From positions 310,001 through 374,000 of the forward strand of contig CANTAL010000126.1 of the NCBI GenBank assembly GCA_947650365.1: 64,000 nucleotides of DNA, in the 5' to 3' direction. The translations under genes were made by a program, and so were the position numbers. Origin of the DNA: Chamaelirium japonicum (Eukaryota > Streptophyta > Magnoliopsida > Liliales > Melanthiaceae). The notes below the pieces were generated by a model that did no database searches, was not told the origin of the DNA, and was given only the letters and a program-made list of their open reading frames with translations. This document shows positions 40,178-55,300 of this stretch, in pieces. Within the stretch, counting starts at the first letter, position 1; each line of letters opens with the position of its first letter.

Positions 40178-41852
40178 ATGGATACATTCGTGCGAATGAA
40201 TTAGACTAGATCATACGAATGAGTAAGAATGGATCGTACGAATGAAATAGAATGGATTGTGCGAATGAATTAGAATGGATCGTACGAATGAATTAGAATG
40301 GATCGTGTGAAAGAATTAGAATGGATTGTATGAATGAATTAGAATAGATCATATGAATGAATTAGAATGGATCGTACAAATGAATTAGAATTGATCGTAC
40401 GAATGAATTAGAATGGATCGTACGAATGAATTAGAATGGATACATTCGTGCGAATGAATTAGAATGGATACATTTGTGCAAAAGAATTAGAATAGATCGT
40501 ATGAATGAATTAGAATGGATCCTATGAATGAATTAGAATGGATCGGATGAATGAATTAGAATGGATCGTACGAATGAATTAGAATGGATACATTCGTGCG
40601 AAAGAATTAGAATAGATCGTATGAATGAATTAGAATGGATCCTATGAATGAATTAGAATGGATCGTACGAATGAATTAGAATGGATCATACGAAGGAATT
40701 AGAATGGATCGTACGAATGAATTAGAATGGATCGTATGAATGAATTAGAATGGATACATTCGTGAGAATGAATTAGAATGGATTGTACGAATGAATTAGA
40801 ATGGATCGTACGAATGAATTAGAATAGATCGTGTGAAAGAATTAGAATGGATTGTATGATTGAATTAGAATGGATCATATGAATGAATTAGAAAGGATAC
40901 ATTCGTGCGAATGAATTAGAATGGATCGTACGAATAAATTAGAATGGATCGTACGAATGAATTAGAATGGTTACATTCATGCGAATGAATTAGAATGGAT
41001 CGTACGAATGGATTAGAATGGATCGTACGAATAGATTAGAATGGATACATTCGAGCGAATGAATTAGAATGGATCGAACGAATGAATTAGAATGGATCAT
41101 ACGAATGGATTAGAATGGATCCTACGAATGGATTAGAATGGATACCTTTGTGCATATGAATTAGAATGGATCGTACGAATGAATTAGAATGGATCATAAG
41201 AATGAATTAGAATGGATCATGTGAAAGAATTAGAATGGATTGTATGAATGAATTAGAATAGATCGTATGAATGAATTAGAATGGATCGTACGAATGAATT
41301 AGAATGAATCGTACGAATGAATTAGAATGGATCGTACGAATGAATTAGAATGGATACATTCGTGCGAATGAATTAGAATGGATACATTCGTGTGAAAGAT
41401 TTAGAATAGATCGTATGAATGAATTAGAATGGATCCTATGAATGAATTAGAATGGATCATGCGAATGAATTAGAATGGATCGTACGAATGAATTAGAATA
41501 GATCGTACGAATGAATTAGAATGGATCGTACGAATGGATCGTACGAATGGATTAAAATGGATACATTCGAGCGAATGAATTAGAATGGTCGTACGAATGA
41601 ATTAGAATGGATCGAACAAATAAATTAGAATGGATACATTCGTCCGAATGAATTAGAATGGATCATACGAATGAGTAAGAATGGATTGTACGAATGAAAT
41701 AGAATAGATTGTACGAATGAATTAGAATGGATCCTACGAATGAATTAGAATGGATCGTGTGAAAGAATTAGAATGGATTGTATGAATGAATTAGAATGGA
41801 TCGTATGAATGAATTAGAATGGATCGTGCGAATGAATTTGAATGGATCGTAC
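40178..41852 (-). repeat. Reverse satellite block (twin of 27,393)
   Basis: Twin of 27,393-29,069, with one monomer gained (about 40,930) and one lost (about 41,535). The HOR-copy difference at 40,540 lies here. Copy-2 partner: 62,138-63,812. Confidence 0.9.
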
Positions 41853-43384
41853 GAATTCATTCTAATTCATTCATACAATCCATTCTAATTCTTTCACACG
41901 ATCCATTCTAATTCATTCATACGTTCCATTCTAATTCATTAGCACGATCCATGCCAATTCATTCGTTCGATCAATTCTAATACATTAGCACGATCCATTC
42001 TAATTCATTCGTACGATCCATTCTAATTCATTCGCACGATCCATTCTAATTCATTCATAGGATCCATTCTAATTCATTCATACGATCTATTCTAATTCTT
42101 TCGCACGAATGTATCCAATCTAATTCATTCGCACGAATGTATCCATTCTAATTCATTCGTACGATCCATTCTAATTCATTCATACGATCCATTCTAATTC
42201 ATTCATACGATCTATTCTAATTCATTAATACAATCTATTCTAATTCTTTCACACGATCCATTCTAATTCATTCGTACGATCCATTCTAATTCATTCGCAC
42301 AATCCATTCTAATTCATTCGCACAATCCATTCTATTTCATTCGCACAATCCATTCTAATTCATTCGTACGATCCATTCTAATTCATTCGCATGAATGTAA
42401 CCATTCTAATTCATTCATTTGATCCATTCTAATTCATTCGTACGATCCATTCTAATTCATTCGTTCGATCCATTCTAATTCATTCGCACGAATGTATCCA
42501 TTCTAAACCATTCATACGATCCATTCTAATTTATTCGTATGATCCATTCTAATTCATTCGTAAGATCCATTCTAATTCATTCGTACGATCCATTCTAATT
42601 CATTCGTAAGATCCATTCTAATTCATTCGTACGATCCATTCTAATTCATTCGTACGATCCATTTTAATTCATTCGCACGAATGTATCCATTCTAGTTCAT
42701 TCGTACGATCCATTCTAATTCATTCGTACGATCCATTCTAATTCATTCGCACAATCCATTCTAATTCATTCGTACGATCCATTCTAAATCATTCATACGA
42801 TCCATTCTAATTCATTCGTACGATCCATTCTAATTCATTCGCACAAATGTATCCATTCTAATTCATTCGTACGATCCATTCTAATTCATTCGCACGATCC
42901 ATTCTAATTCATTCGTATGATTCATTCTAATTCTTTCACACGATCCATTCTAATTCATTCGTACGATCCATTCTAATTCATTCGCACGATCCATTCTAAT
43001 TCATTCGTACGATCCATTCTAATTCATTCTACGATCCATTCTAATTCATTCGTACGATCCATTCTTATTCACTCGCACAAATGTATCCATTCTAATTCAT
43101 TCGTACGATCCATTCTAATTCATTCGCACGATCCATTCTAATTCATTCGTACGATCCATTCTAATTCATTCGCACGATCTGTTCTTATTCATTCGCACAA
43201 TCCATTCTAATTCATTCGCACGAATGTATCCATTCTAATTCATTCTTACGATCCATTCTAATTCATTTGTACGATCCATTCTAATTCATTCGTATGATCC
43301 ATTCTAAATAATTCGTATGATCCATTCTACTTCATTCGTACGATCCATTCTAATTCATTCATACAATCCATTCTAATTCATTCG
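41853..43384 (+). repeat. Forward satellite block across the copy 1/copy 2 junction
   Basis: The HOR junction near 42,360/42,361 falls inside this forward block, without flip or foreign sequence. On its left is a run of GCACAATCC monomers (42,296-42,350); on its right is the GCATGAATGTAACC series. The joint looks like unequal exchange between different monomers in register. Confidence 0.9.
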
Positions 43385-46300
43385 TGCGAATGAATTACAA
43401 TGGATCGTACGAATTAATTAGAATGGATCATACGAATGAATTAGAATGGATCATACGAATGAGTAAGAATGGATCGTACGAATGAATTAGAATTGATCGT
43501 ACGAATGAATTAGAATGGATCGTACGAATAAATTAGAATGGATACATTCGTCCGAATGAATTAGAATGGATCATACGAATGAGTAAGAATGGATCGTACG
43601 AATGAAATAGAATAGATTGTACGAATGAATTAGAATGGATCCTACGAATGAATTAGAATGGATCGTGTGAAAGTATTAGAATGGATTGTATGAATGAATT
43701 AGAATGGATTGTATGAATGAATTAGAATGGATCGTGCGAATGAATTCGAATGGATCGTACGAATTCATTTTAATTCATTCATACAATCCATTCTAATTCT
43801 TTCACACGTTCCATTCTAATTCATTCGTACGTTCCATTCTAATTCATTAGCACGATCCATGCTAATTCATTCGTTCGATCAATTCTAATTCATTAGCACA
43901 ATCCATTCTAATTCATTCGTACGATCCATTCTAATTCATTCGCACGATCCATTCTAATTCATTCATAGGATCCATTCTTATTCATTCATACGATCTATTC
44001 TAATTCTTTCGCACGAATGTATCCATTCTAATTCATTCGCACGAATGTATCCATTCTAATTCATTTTTACGATCCATTCTAATTCATTCGTACGATCCAT
44101 TCGAATTCATTCGCACGATCCATTCTAATTCATTCATATGATCCATTCTAATTCATTCATACAATCCATTCTAATTCTTTCACACGATCCATTCTAATTC
44201 ATTCGTATGATCCATTCTAATTCATTCGTACAATCCATTCTATTTCATTCGTGCGATCCATTCTTACTCATTCGTATGATCCATTCTAATTCATTCATAT
44301 GATCCATTCTAATTCAGTCGTACGATTTATTCTAATTCATTCGTACGATCCATTCTAATTCATTCGCACGATCCATTCTAATTCATTCATACGATCCATT
44401 CTAATTCATTCATACGATCCATTCTAATTCATTCCTACAATCCATTCTAATTCATTCGCCCGATCCATTCTAATTCATTCATACGATCCATTCTATTCGA
44501 ATGGATCATGCGATCCATTCGAATTCATTCGCACGATCCATTCTAATTCATTCATACGATCCATTCTAATTTATTCATACAATGCATTCTAATTCTTTCA
44601 CACGATCCATTCTAATTCATTCGTACGATCCATTCTAATTCATTCGTACAATCCATTCTATTTCATTTGTACGATCCATTCTTACTCATTCGTATGATCC
44701 ATTCTAATTCATTCGTACGATCCATTCTAATTCATTCGTACGATTCATTCTAATTCATTCGTACAATCCATTCTATTTCATTCGTACGATCCATTCTTAC
44801 TCATTCGTATGATCCATTCTAATTCATTCACACGAATGTATCCATTCTAATTCATTCATACAATCCATTCTAATTCATTCCGTACGATCCATTCTAATTC
44901 ATTCGTACGATCGTACGAATGAATTAGAATGGATCGTACGAATGAATTAGAATAGATTGTGCGAATGAATTAGAATGGATCGTACGAATGAATTAGAATG
45001 GATCGTACGAATGAATTAGAATGGATCAAACGAATGAGTAAGAATGGATCGTACGAATGAATTAGAATGGATCGTACGAATGAATTAGAATGGATCGTAC
45101 GATTAAATTAGAATGGATACATTCGTCCGAATGAATTAGAATGGATCATACGAATGAGTAAGAATGGATCGTACGAATGAAATAGAATAGATTGTACGAA
45201 TGAATTAGAATGGATCCTACGAATGAATTAGAATGGATCGTGTGAAAGAATTAGAATGGATTGTATGAATGAATTAGAATAGATCGTATGAATGAATTAG
45301 AATTGATCGTACGAATGAAATAGAATGGATTGTACGAATGATTTAGAATGGATCGTACGAATGAATTAGAATGGATCGTACGAATGATTTAGAATGGATA
45401 CATTCGTGCGAATGAATTAGAATAGATCGTACGAATGAATTAGAATGGATCGTACGAAGGAATTAGAATGGATCGTACGAATGAATTAGAATGGATATAT
45501 TCGTGCAAATGAATTAGAATGGATCGTATGAATGAATTAGAATGGATCGTATGAGTGAATTAGAATGGATCGTACGAATGAATTAGAATGGATCGTACGA
45601 ATGAATTAGAATGGATACATTCGTGTGAATGAATTAGAATGGATCGTATGAATGAATTAGAATAGATTTTGTGAATAAATTAGAACTAATCGTACGAATG
45701 AATTAGAATGGATACGTTCGTGCGAATGAATTAGAATGGATCGGACGAATGAATTAGAAAGGATCGTACGAATGAATTAGAATGGATCAAATGAATGAAT
45801 TAGAATGGTTACATTCATGCGAATGAATTAGAATGGATCGTACGAATGGATTAGAATGGATCGTACGAATGGATTAGAATGGATACATTCGTGCGAATGA
45901 ATTTGAATGGATCATACGAATGAGTAAGAATGGATCGTACGAATGTAATAGAATGGATTGTACGAATGAATTAGAATGGATCGTGCGAATGAATTTGAAT
46001 GGATCGTACGAATGAATTAGAATGGATCGTGCTAATGAATTAGAATTGATCGTACGAATGAAATAGAATGGATTGTACGAATGATTTAGAATGAATCGTA
46101 CGAATAAATTAGAATGGATCGTACGAATGATTTAGAATGGATACATTCGTGCGAATGAATTAGTATGGATCATACGAATGACTAAGAATGGATCGTACGA
46201 ATGAAATAGAATGGATTGTACGAATGAATTAGAATGGATTCGTACGAATGAATTAGAATGGATACATTCGTGCGATCCATTCTAATTCATTCATACGATC

Positions 46301-49300
46301 TATTCTAATTCATTCATACAATCCATTCTAATTCTTTCACACGATCCATTCTAATTCATTCGTATGATCCGTATGATCCAGTCTAATTTATTCGCACAAT
46401 CCATTCTATTTCATTCGTACGATCCATTCTTACTCATTGGTACGATCCATTCTAATTCATTCGCACGAATGTATCCATTCTAATTCATTCGTACGAATCC
46501 ATTCTAATTCATTCGTACAATCTATTCTATTTCATTCGTACGATCCATTCTTACTCATTCGTATGATCCATTCTAATTCATTCGGATGAATGTAACTATT
46601 CTAATTTATTCGTACGATCCATTCTAATTCATTCGTACGATCCATTCTAATTCATTCATACGATCCATTCTAATTCCTTCGTACGATCCATTCTAATTCA
46701 TTCGCACGATCCATTCTAATTCATTCATAGGATCCATTCTAATTCATTCATACGATCTATTTAATTCTTTCACACGAATGTATCCATTCTAATTCATTCG
46801 CATGAATGTATCCATTCTAATTCATTCGTACGATCCATTCTAATTCATTCGTACGATCCATTCTAATTCATTCGTACGATCCATTCTAATTCGTTCATAC
46901 GATCTATTCTAATTCATTCATACAATCCATTCTAATTCTTTCACACGATCCATTCTAATTCATTCGTACGATCCATTCTAATTCATTCGTACGGTCCATT
47001 CTAATTCATTCGTACGATCCATTTTAATTTATTCGCACGAATGTATCCATTCTAATTTATTCGTACGATCCATTCTAATTCATTCGCACAATCTATTCTA
47101 ATTCATTCATACGATCCATTCTAATTCATTCGCACGAATTATTCTAATTCATTTGTAAGATCCATTCTAATTCATTCGTACGATCCATTCTAATTCATTC
47201 GTACAATCCATTCTAATTCATTAATATGATCCATTCTAATTCATTCGTACGATCCATTCTAATGAATTAGAATTGATCGTACGAATGAAATAGAATGGAT
47301 TGCACGAATGATTTAGAATGGATCGTACGAATGAATTAGAATGGATCGTGTGAAACAATTAGAATGGATTGTATGAATGAATTAGAATGGATCGTACGAA
47401 TGAATTAGAATGGATCGTACGAAGGAATTAGAATGGATCGTACGAATGTATTAGAATGGATCGTACGAATGAATTAGAATAGATCGTACGAATGAATTAG
47501 AATGGATCATACGAATGAGTAAGAATGGATCGTACGAATGAAATAGAATGGATTGTACGAATGAATTAGAATGGATACATTCGTGCGAATGAATTAGAAT
47601 GGATCGTACGAAATAATTAGAATGGATCGTACGACTGAATTAGAATGGATCGTATGAATGAATTAGAATGCATCATACGAAAGAATTAGAATGGATATAT
47701 TCGTGCGAATGAATTAGAATGGATCGTACGAATGAATTAGACTGGATCGTACGAATGAATTTGAATGGATACATTTGTGCGAATGAATCTAAATGGATTT
47801 TATGAATGAATTACAATGGATCTACGAATGAATTAGAATGGATCGTACGAATGAATTAGAATTGATCAAATGAATGAATTAGAATGGTTACATTCATGCG
47901 AATGAATTAGAATGAATCGTACGAATGGATTAGAATGGATCGTATGAGTGAATTAGAATGGATACGAAGGAATTAGAATGGATCGTACGAAGGAATTAGA
48001 ATGGATCATACGAATGAAATAGAATGGATCGTACGAAGGAATTAGAATGGATTGTACGAAGGAATTAGAATGCATTCGTATGATCCATTCTAATTCATTC
48101 GGACGAATGTATTCATTCTAATTTATTCGTACGATCCATTCTAATTCATTCGTACGATCCATTCTAATTCATTCGTACGATCCATTCTTACTCATTCGTA
48201 TGATACATTCTTATTCATTCGTACGATCCATTCTAATTCATTCGCACGAATGTATCCATTCGATTCGTACGATCCATTCATACGACCCATTCTAATTCAT
48301 TCATACAATCCATTCTAATTCTTTCACATGATCCATTCTATTTCATTCGTACGATCAATTCTATTCCATTCGTATGATCCATTCTAATTCATTCGTACGA
48401 TCCATTCTAATTCATTCTAATTCATTCGTACGATCCATTCTACGATCCATTCAAATTCATTTGTATCCATTCTATTTCATTCGCACGATCCATTCTAATT
48501 TATTCGCGCAATCTATTCTAATTCATTCGTACGATCCATTCTAAATCATTCGTACGATCCATTCTAATTCATTCATACAATCCAGTCTAATTTATTCGTA
48601 CGAATGTATCCATTCTAATTCATACGAATATATTCGTGCAAATGAATTAGAATGGATCGTATGAATGTATTAGAATGGATCATATGAGTGAATTAGAATG
48701 GATCCTATGAATGAATTAGAATGGATCGTGCGAATGAATTAGAATGGATCGTACGAATGAATTAGAATGGATCGTGCTAATGAATTAGAATGGAATAGAA
48801 TAGATTGTACGAATGAATTAGAATGGATTCGTACGAATGAATTAGAATGGATACATTCGTGCGAATGAATTAGAATGGATCGTGAGAATGAATTAGAATG
48901 GATCGTATGAATGAATTAGAATGGATACATTCATGCGAATGAATTAGAATGGATCGTATGAATGAATTTGAATAGATTGTGCGAATGAATTAGAATGGAT
49001 CGTACGAATGAATTAGAATGGATACATTCGTGCGAATGAATTAGAATGGATCATACGAATGAATTAGAATGGATCGTACGAATGAATTAGAATAGATTGC
49101 GCGAATGAGTTAGAATGGATCGTGCGAATGAAATAGAATGGATACAAATGAATTAGAATGGATCATACGAATGAATTAGAATGACGATCCATTTTTACTC
49201 ATTCGTATGATCCATTCTAATTTATTCGCACGAATGTATCCATTCTAATTCATTCGTACGTCTAATTCATTCGTACGGTCCATTCTAATTCATTCACACA

Positions 49301-52300
49301 ATCCATTCTATTTCATTCGTACGATCCATTCTTACTCATTCGTATGATCCATTATGGATACATTCGTGCGAATGAATTAGAATGGATCATACGAATGAGT
49401 AAGAATGGATCGTACGAATGAAATAGAATGGATTGTGCGATTGAATTAGAATGGATCGTACGAATGAATTAGAATGGATCGTGTGAAAGAATTAGAATGG
49501 ATTGTATGAATGAATTAGAATAGATCATATGAATGAATTAGAATGGATCGTACAAATGAATTAGAATTGATCGTACGAATGAATTAGAATGGATCGTACG
49601 AATGAATTAGAATGGATATATTCGTGCGAATGAATTAGAATGGATACATTTGTGCGAAAGAATTAGAATAGATCGTATGAATGAATTAGAATGGATCCTA
49701 TGAATGAATTAGAATGGATCGGATGAATGAATTAGGATGGATCGTACGAATGAATTAGAATGGATACATTCGTGCGAAAGAATTAGAATAGATCGTATGA
49801 ATGAATTAGAATGGATCCTATGAATGAATTAGAATGGATCGTACGAATGAATTAGAATGGATCGTACGAAGGAATTAGAATGGATCGTACGAATGAATTA
49901 GAATGGATCATATGAATGAATTAGAATGGATACATTCGTGAGAATGAATTAGAATGGATTGTACGAATGAATTAGAATGGATCGTACGAATGAATTAGAA
50001 TGGATCGTGTGAAAGAATTAGAATGGATTGTATGATTGAATTAGAATGGATCATATGAATGAATTAGAAAGGATACATTCGTGCGAATGAATTAGAATGG
50101 ATCGTACGAATGAATTAGAATGGTTACATTCATGCGAATGAATTAGAATGGATCGTACGAATGGATTAGAATGGATCGTACGAATGGATTAGAATGGATA
50201 CATTCGAGCGAATGAATTAGAATGGATCGTACGAATGAATTAGAATGGATCGTACGAATGGATTAGAATGGATCCTACGAATGGATTAGAATGGATACCT
50301 TTGTGCATATGAATTAGAATGGATCGTACGAATGAATTAGAATGGATCATAAGAATAAATTAGAATGGATCATGTGAAAGAATTAGAATGGATTGTATGA
50401 ATGAATTAGAATAGATCGTATGAATGAATTAGAATGGATCGTACGAATGAATTAGAATGAATCATACGAATGAATTAGAATGGATCGTACGAATGAATTA
50501 GAATGGATACATTCGTGCGAATGAATTAGAATGGATACATTCGTGCGAAAGAATTAGAATAGATCGTATGAATGAATTAGAATGGATCCTATGAATGAAT
50601 TAGAATGGATCATGCGAATGAATTAGAATGGATCGTACGAATGAATTAGAATAGATCGTACGAATGAATTAGAATGGATCGTACGAATGGATCGTACGAA
50701 TGGATTAGAATGGATCGTACGAATGGATTAGAATGGATACATTCGAGAGAATGAATTAGAATGGTCGTACGAATGAATTAGAATGGATCGTACAAATAAA
50801 TTAGAATGGATACATTCGTCCGAATGAATTAGAATGGATCATACGAATGAGTAAGAATGGATTGTACGAATGAAATAGAATAGATTGTACGAATGAATTA
50901 GAATGGATCCTACGAATGAATTAGAATGGATCGTGTGAAAGAATTAGAATGGATTAAATGAATGAATTAGAATGGATCGTATGAATGAATTAGAATGGAT
51001 CGTGCGAATGAATTTGAATGGATCGTACGAATTCATTCTAATTCATTCATACAATCCATTCTAATTCTTTCACACGATCCATTCTAATTCATTCGTACGT
51101 TCCATTCTAATTCATTAGCACGATCCATGCAAATTCATTCGTTCGATCAATTCTAATTCATTAGCACGATCCATTCTAATTCATTCGTATGATCCATTCT
51201 AATTCATTCGCACGATCCATTCTAATTCATTCATAGGATCCATTCTAATTCATTCGAATCGTATGAATTCATTCTAATTCATTCATACAATCCATTCTAA
51301 TTCTTTCACACGATCTATTCTAATTCATTCGTAGGATCCATTCTAATTCATTCGTACAATCTATTCTATTTCATTCGTACGATCCATTCTTACTCATTCG
51401 TATGATCCATTCTAATTCATTCGGATGAATGTATCCATTCTAATATATTCGTACGATCCATTCTAATTCATTCGTACGATCCATTCTAATTCATTCGTAC
51501 GATCCATTCTAATTCATTCGTCCGATCCATTCTAATTCATTCGCACGAATGTATCCATTCTAATTCATTCGTACGATCCATTCTAATTTATTCGTACGAT
51601 CCATTCTAATTCATTCATAAGATCCATTCTAATTCATTCGTACGATCCATTCTAATTCATTCGTACGATCGATTCTAATTCATTCGTACGAATGTATCCA
51701 TTCTAGTTCATCCGTACGATCCATTTTAATTCATTCGTATGATCCATTCTAATTCATTCGCATGATATATTCTAATTCATTCGTACGATCAATTCTAATT
51801 CATTCGCACGAATGTATCCATTCTAATTCATTCGTTCGATCCATTCTAATTCATTCGTACGATCCATTCTAATTCATTCATACAATCCATTCTAATTCTT
51901 TCACATGATCCATTCTAATTCATTCGTAGGATCCATTCTAATTCATTCGTACAATCTATTCTATTTCATTCGTACGATCCAATCTTACTCATTCGTATGA
52001 TCCATTCTAATTCATTCGCACGAATGTATCCATTCTAATTTATTCGTAAGATCCATTCTAATTCATTCGTACGATCCATTCTAATTCATTCGTACGATCC
52101 ATTATAATTCATTCGCACGAATGTATCCATTCTAGTTCATTCGTACGATCCATTCTAATTCATTCATACAATCCATTCTAATTCATTCGCACGAATGTAT
52201 CCATTCTAATTCATTCGTACGATCAGTTCTAATTCATTCACAAAATCTATTCTAATTCATTCATACGATCCATTCTAATTCATTCACACGAATGTATCCA

Positions 52301-55300
52301 TTCTAATTCATTCATACGATCCATTCTAATTCATTCGTACGATTCATTCTAATTCACTAATACGATCCAGTCTAATACATTCATACGACCCATTCTAATT
52401 CATTTGCACGAATATATCCATTCTAATTCATTCGTACGATCCATTCTAATTCCTTCGTACGATCCATTCTAATTCATTCGTACGATCTATTCTGATTCAT
52501 TCGTACGATCCATTTTAATTCATTCGTATGATCCATTCTAATTCCTTCGTACGATCCATTCTAATTCATTCGTATGATTCATTCTAATTCATTCATACAA
52601 TCCATTCTAATTCTTTCACACGATCCATTCTAATTCATTCGTACGATCCATTCTAATTCATTCGTGCAATCCATTCTATTTCATTCGTACGGTCAATTCT
52701 TACTCATTCGTACGATACATTCTAATTCATTAACACGAATGTATCCATTCGTACGAATGAATTAGAATAGATTGTACGAATGAATTAGAATGGATCGTAC
52801 GAATGAATTAGAATGGATCGTACGAAGGAATTAGAATGGATCGTACGAATGAATTAGAATGGATCATACGAATGAATTAGAATGGATACATTCGTGCGAA
52901 TGAATTAGAATGAATCAGAATGGATCACAATCCATTCTAATTCATTCGCACGAATGTATCCATTCTAATCCATTCGTACGATCCATTCTAATCCATTCGT
53001 ACGATCCATTCTAATTCATTCGCATGAATGTAGCCATTCTAATTCATTCATTTGATCCATTCTAATTCATTCGTACGATCCATTCTAATTCATTCATCCG
53101 ATCCATTTTAATTCATTCGCACGAATGTATCCATTCTAATTCATTTATACGATCCATTCTAATTCATTCGTACGATCCATTCTAATTAATTCGTAAGATC
53201 CATTCTAATTCATTCCCACGATCCATTCTAATTTATTCGTACGATCCATTCTAATTCATTCGTACGATCTATTCTAATTCATTCGCACGAATGTAACCAT
53301 TCTATTTCATTCATACGATTCATTCTAATTCATTCATATGAGCTATTCTAATTCATTCGTACGATCCATTCTAATTCATTTGTACGATCCATTGTAATTC
53401 ATTCATACAATCCATTTAGATTCATTCGCACAAATGTATCCATTCAAATTCATTCGTACGATCCAGTCTAATTCATTCGTACGATCCATTCTAATTCATT
53501 CGCACGAATATATTCATTCTAATTCTTTCGTACGATGCATTCTAATTCATTTGTACGATCCATTCTAATTCATTCTCACAAATGTATCCATTCTAATTCA
53601 TTCGTACGATCCATTCTAATTCATTCCTACGATCTATTCTAATTCATTCGCTCGAATGTATCCATTTTAATTCATTCGTACGATCCATTCTAATTCATTC
53701 GTACGATCGATTCTAATTCATTCGCACTATCCATTCTAATTCATTCGTACGATCCATTCTAATTCATTCGTATGATCCATTCTAATTTATTCGTTCAAAT
53801 ATATCCATTCTAATTCATTCGTACGATCCATTCTAATCATTCGCACGATCCATTCTAATTCATTCGCACGAATATATCCATTCTAATTCATTTGCACGAT
53901 CCATTCTAATTCATTCCTATGATCTATTCTAATTCATTCGTACGATCCATTCTAATTCATTCTAATTCATTCGTACGATCCATTCTACGATCCATTCTAA
54001 TTCATTCGTATATTCCATTCTAATTCATTAGCACGATCCATGCTAATGAATTAGAATGGATCGTACGATCCAATCTAATTCATTCATACGATCCATTCTT
54101 ACTCATTCGTATGATCCATTCTAATTCAATCGTACGATCCATTCTAATTCATTTGTACGATCCATTCTAATTCCTTCGTACGATCCATTCTAATTCATTC
54201 GTACGATCCATTCTAATTCATTCGTACGATCCATTCTAATTCCTTCGTAGGATCCATTCTAATTCATTCGTACGATCCATTCTAATTCATTCGCGCAATC
54301 TATTCTAATTCATTCGTACGATCCATTCTAATTCATTCGTTCGATCCATTCTAATTCATTCATACAATCCATTCCAATTTATTCGCATGAATGTATCCAT
54401 TCTAATTCATTCGTACGATCCATTCTAATTCATTCGCACAATCTATTCTAATTCATTCATACGATCCATTCTAATTCATTCGCACGAATGTATCCATTCT
54501 AATTCATTCATACGTTCCATTCTACTTCATTCGTACTATCCGTTCTAATTCACTCATATGATCCATTCTATTTCATTCATACGATCCATTCCAATTCATT
54601 TGCACGAATATATCCATTCTAATTCATTCGTACGATCCATTCTAATTCCTTCGTATGATCCATTCTAATTCCTTCGTACGATCCATTCTATTTCATTCGT
54701 ATGATCCATTCTAATTCCTTCGTACGATCCATTCTAATTCCTTCGTATCCATTCTAATTCACTCATACGATCCATTCTAATTCATTCGCACGATCCATTC
54801 TAATTCATTCATACAATCCATTCTAATTCTTTCACACGATCCATTCTAATTCATTCGTACGATCCATTCTAATTCATTCGCACAATCCATTCTATTTAAT
54901 TCGTACGATCCATTCTTACTCATTCGTATGATCCATTCTAATTCATTCGCACGAATGTATCCATAATGGATCATACGAATGAGTAAGAATGGATCGTACG
55001 AATGAAATAGAATGGATTGTGCGAATGAATTAGAATGGACCGTACGAATGAATTAGAATGGATACATTCGTGCGAATGAATTAGAATGGATCGGACGAAT
55101 GAATTAGAATGGATCGTACGAATGAATTAGAATGGATCGTACGAATAAATTAGAATGGATACATTCGTCCGAATGAATTAGAATGGATCATACGAATGAG
55201 TAAGAATGGATCGTACGAATGAAATAGAATAGATTGTACGAATGAATTAGAATGGATTCGTACGAATGAATTAGAATGGATACATTCGTGCGAATGAATT

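Larger units (their letters stand above)
39445..42075. repeat. 2.6-kb internal module, copy B
   Basis: Partner of 26,661-29,290 in the same overall orientation. Past about 42,075 the two continue differently: CATACGATCTATTC here, CGAATCGTATGAATTC there. The copies share all internal orientation switches, so those flips predate this duplication. Confidence 0.9.
20401..42360. repeat. 21,960-bp higher-order repeat, copy 1 (complete)
   Basis: Position n here matches n + 21,960 from about 20,401 onward, through the last base of the window (42,040 against 64,000). Just upstream the match falls to ordinary monomer-level similarity: 20,384, 20,387 and 20,400 already differ from their partners. The left edge is therefore near 20,400 and the unit ends near 42,360. 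The unit holds 28 orientation switches, about 12.5 kb forward and 9.4 kb reverse. It also contains an internal 2.6-kb duplication (26,661-29,290 and 39,445-42,075), a 1,321-bp-offset duplication (35,441-35,960 and 36,762-37,281) and a 60-bp perfect palindrome. A 22-kb HOR made of 23-bp monomers is large: it spans roughly 900 monomers. The phase of the unit is arbitrary; only its length and one junction are fixed by the sequence. Confidence 0.95.
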
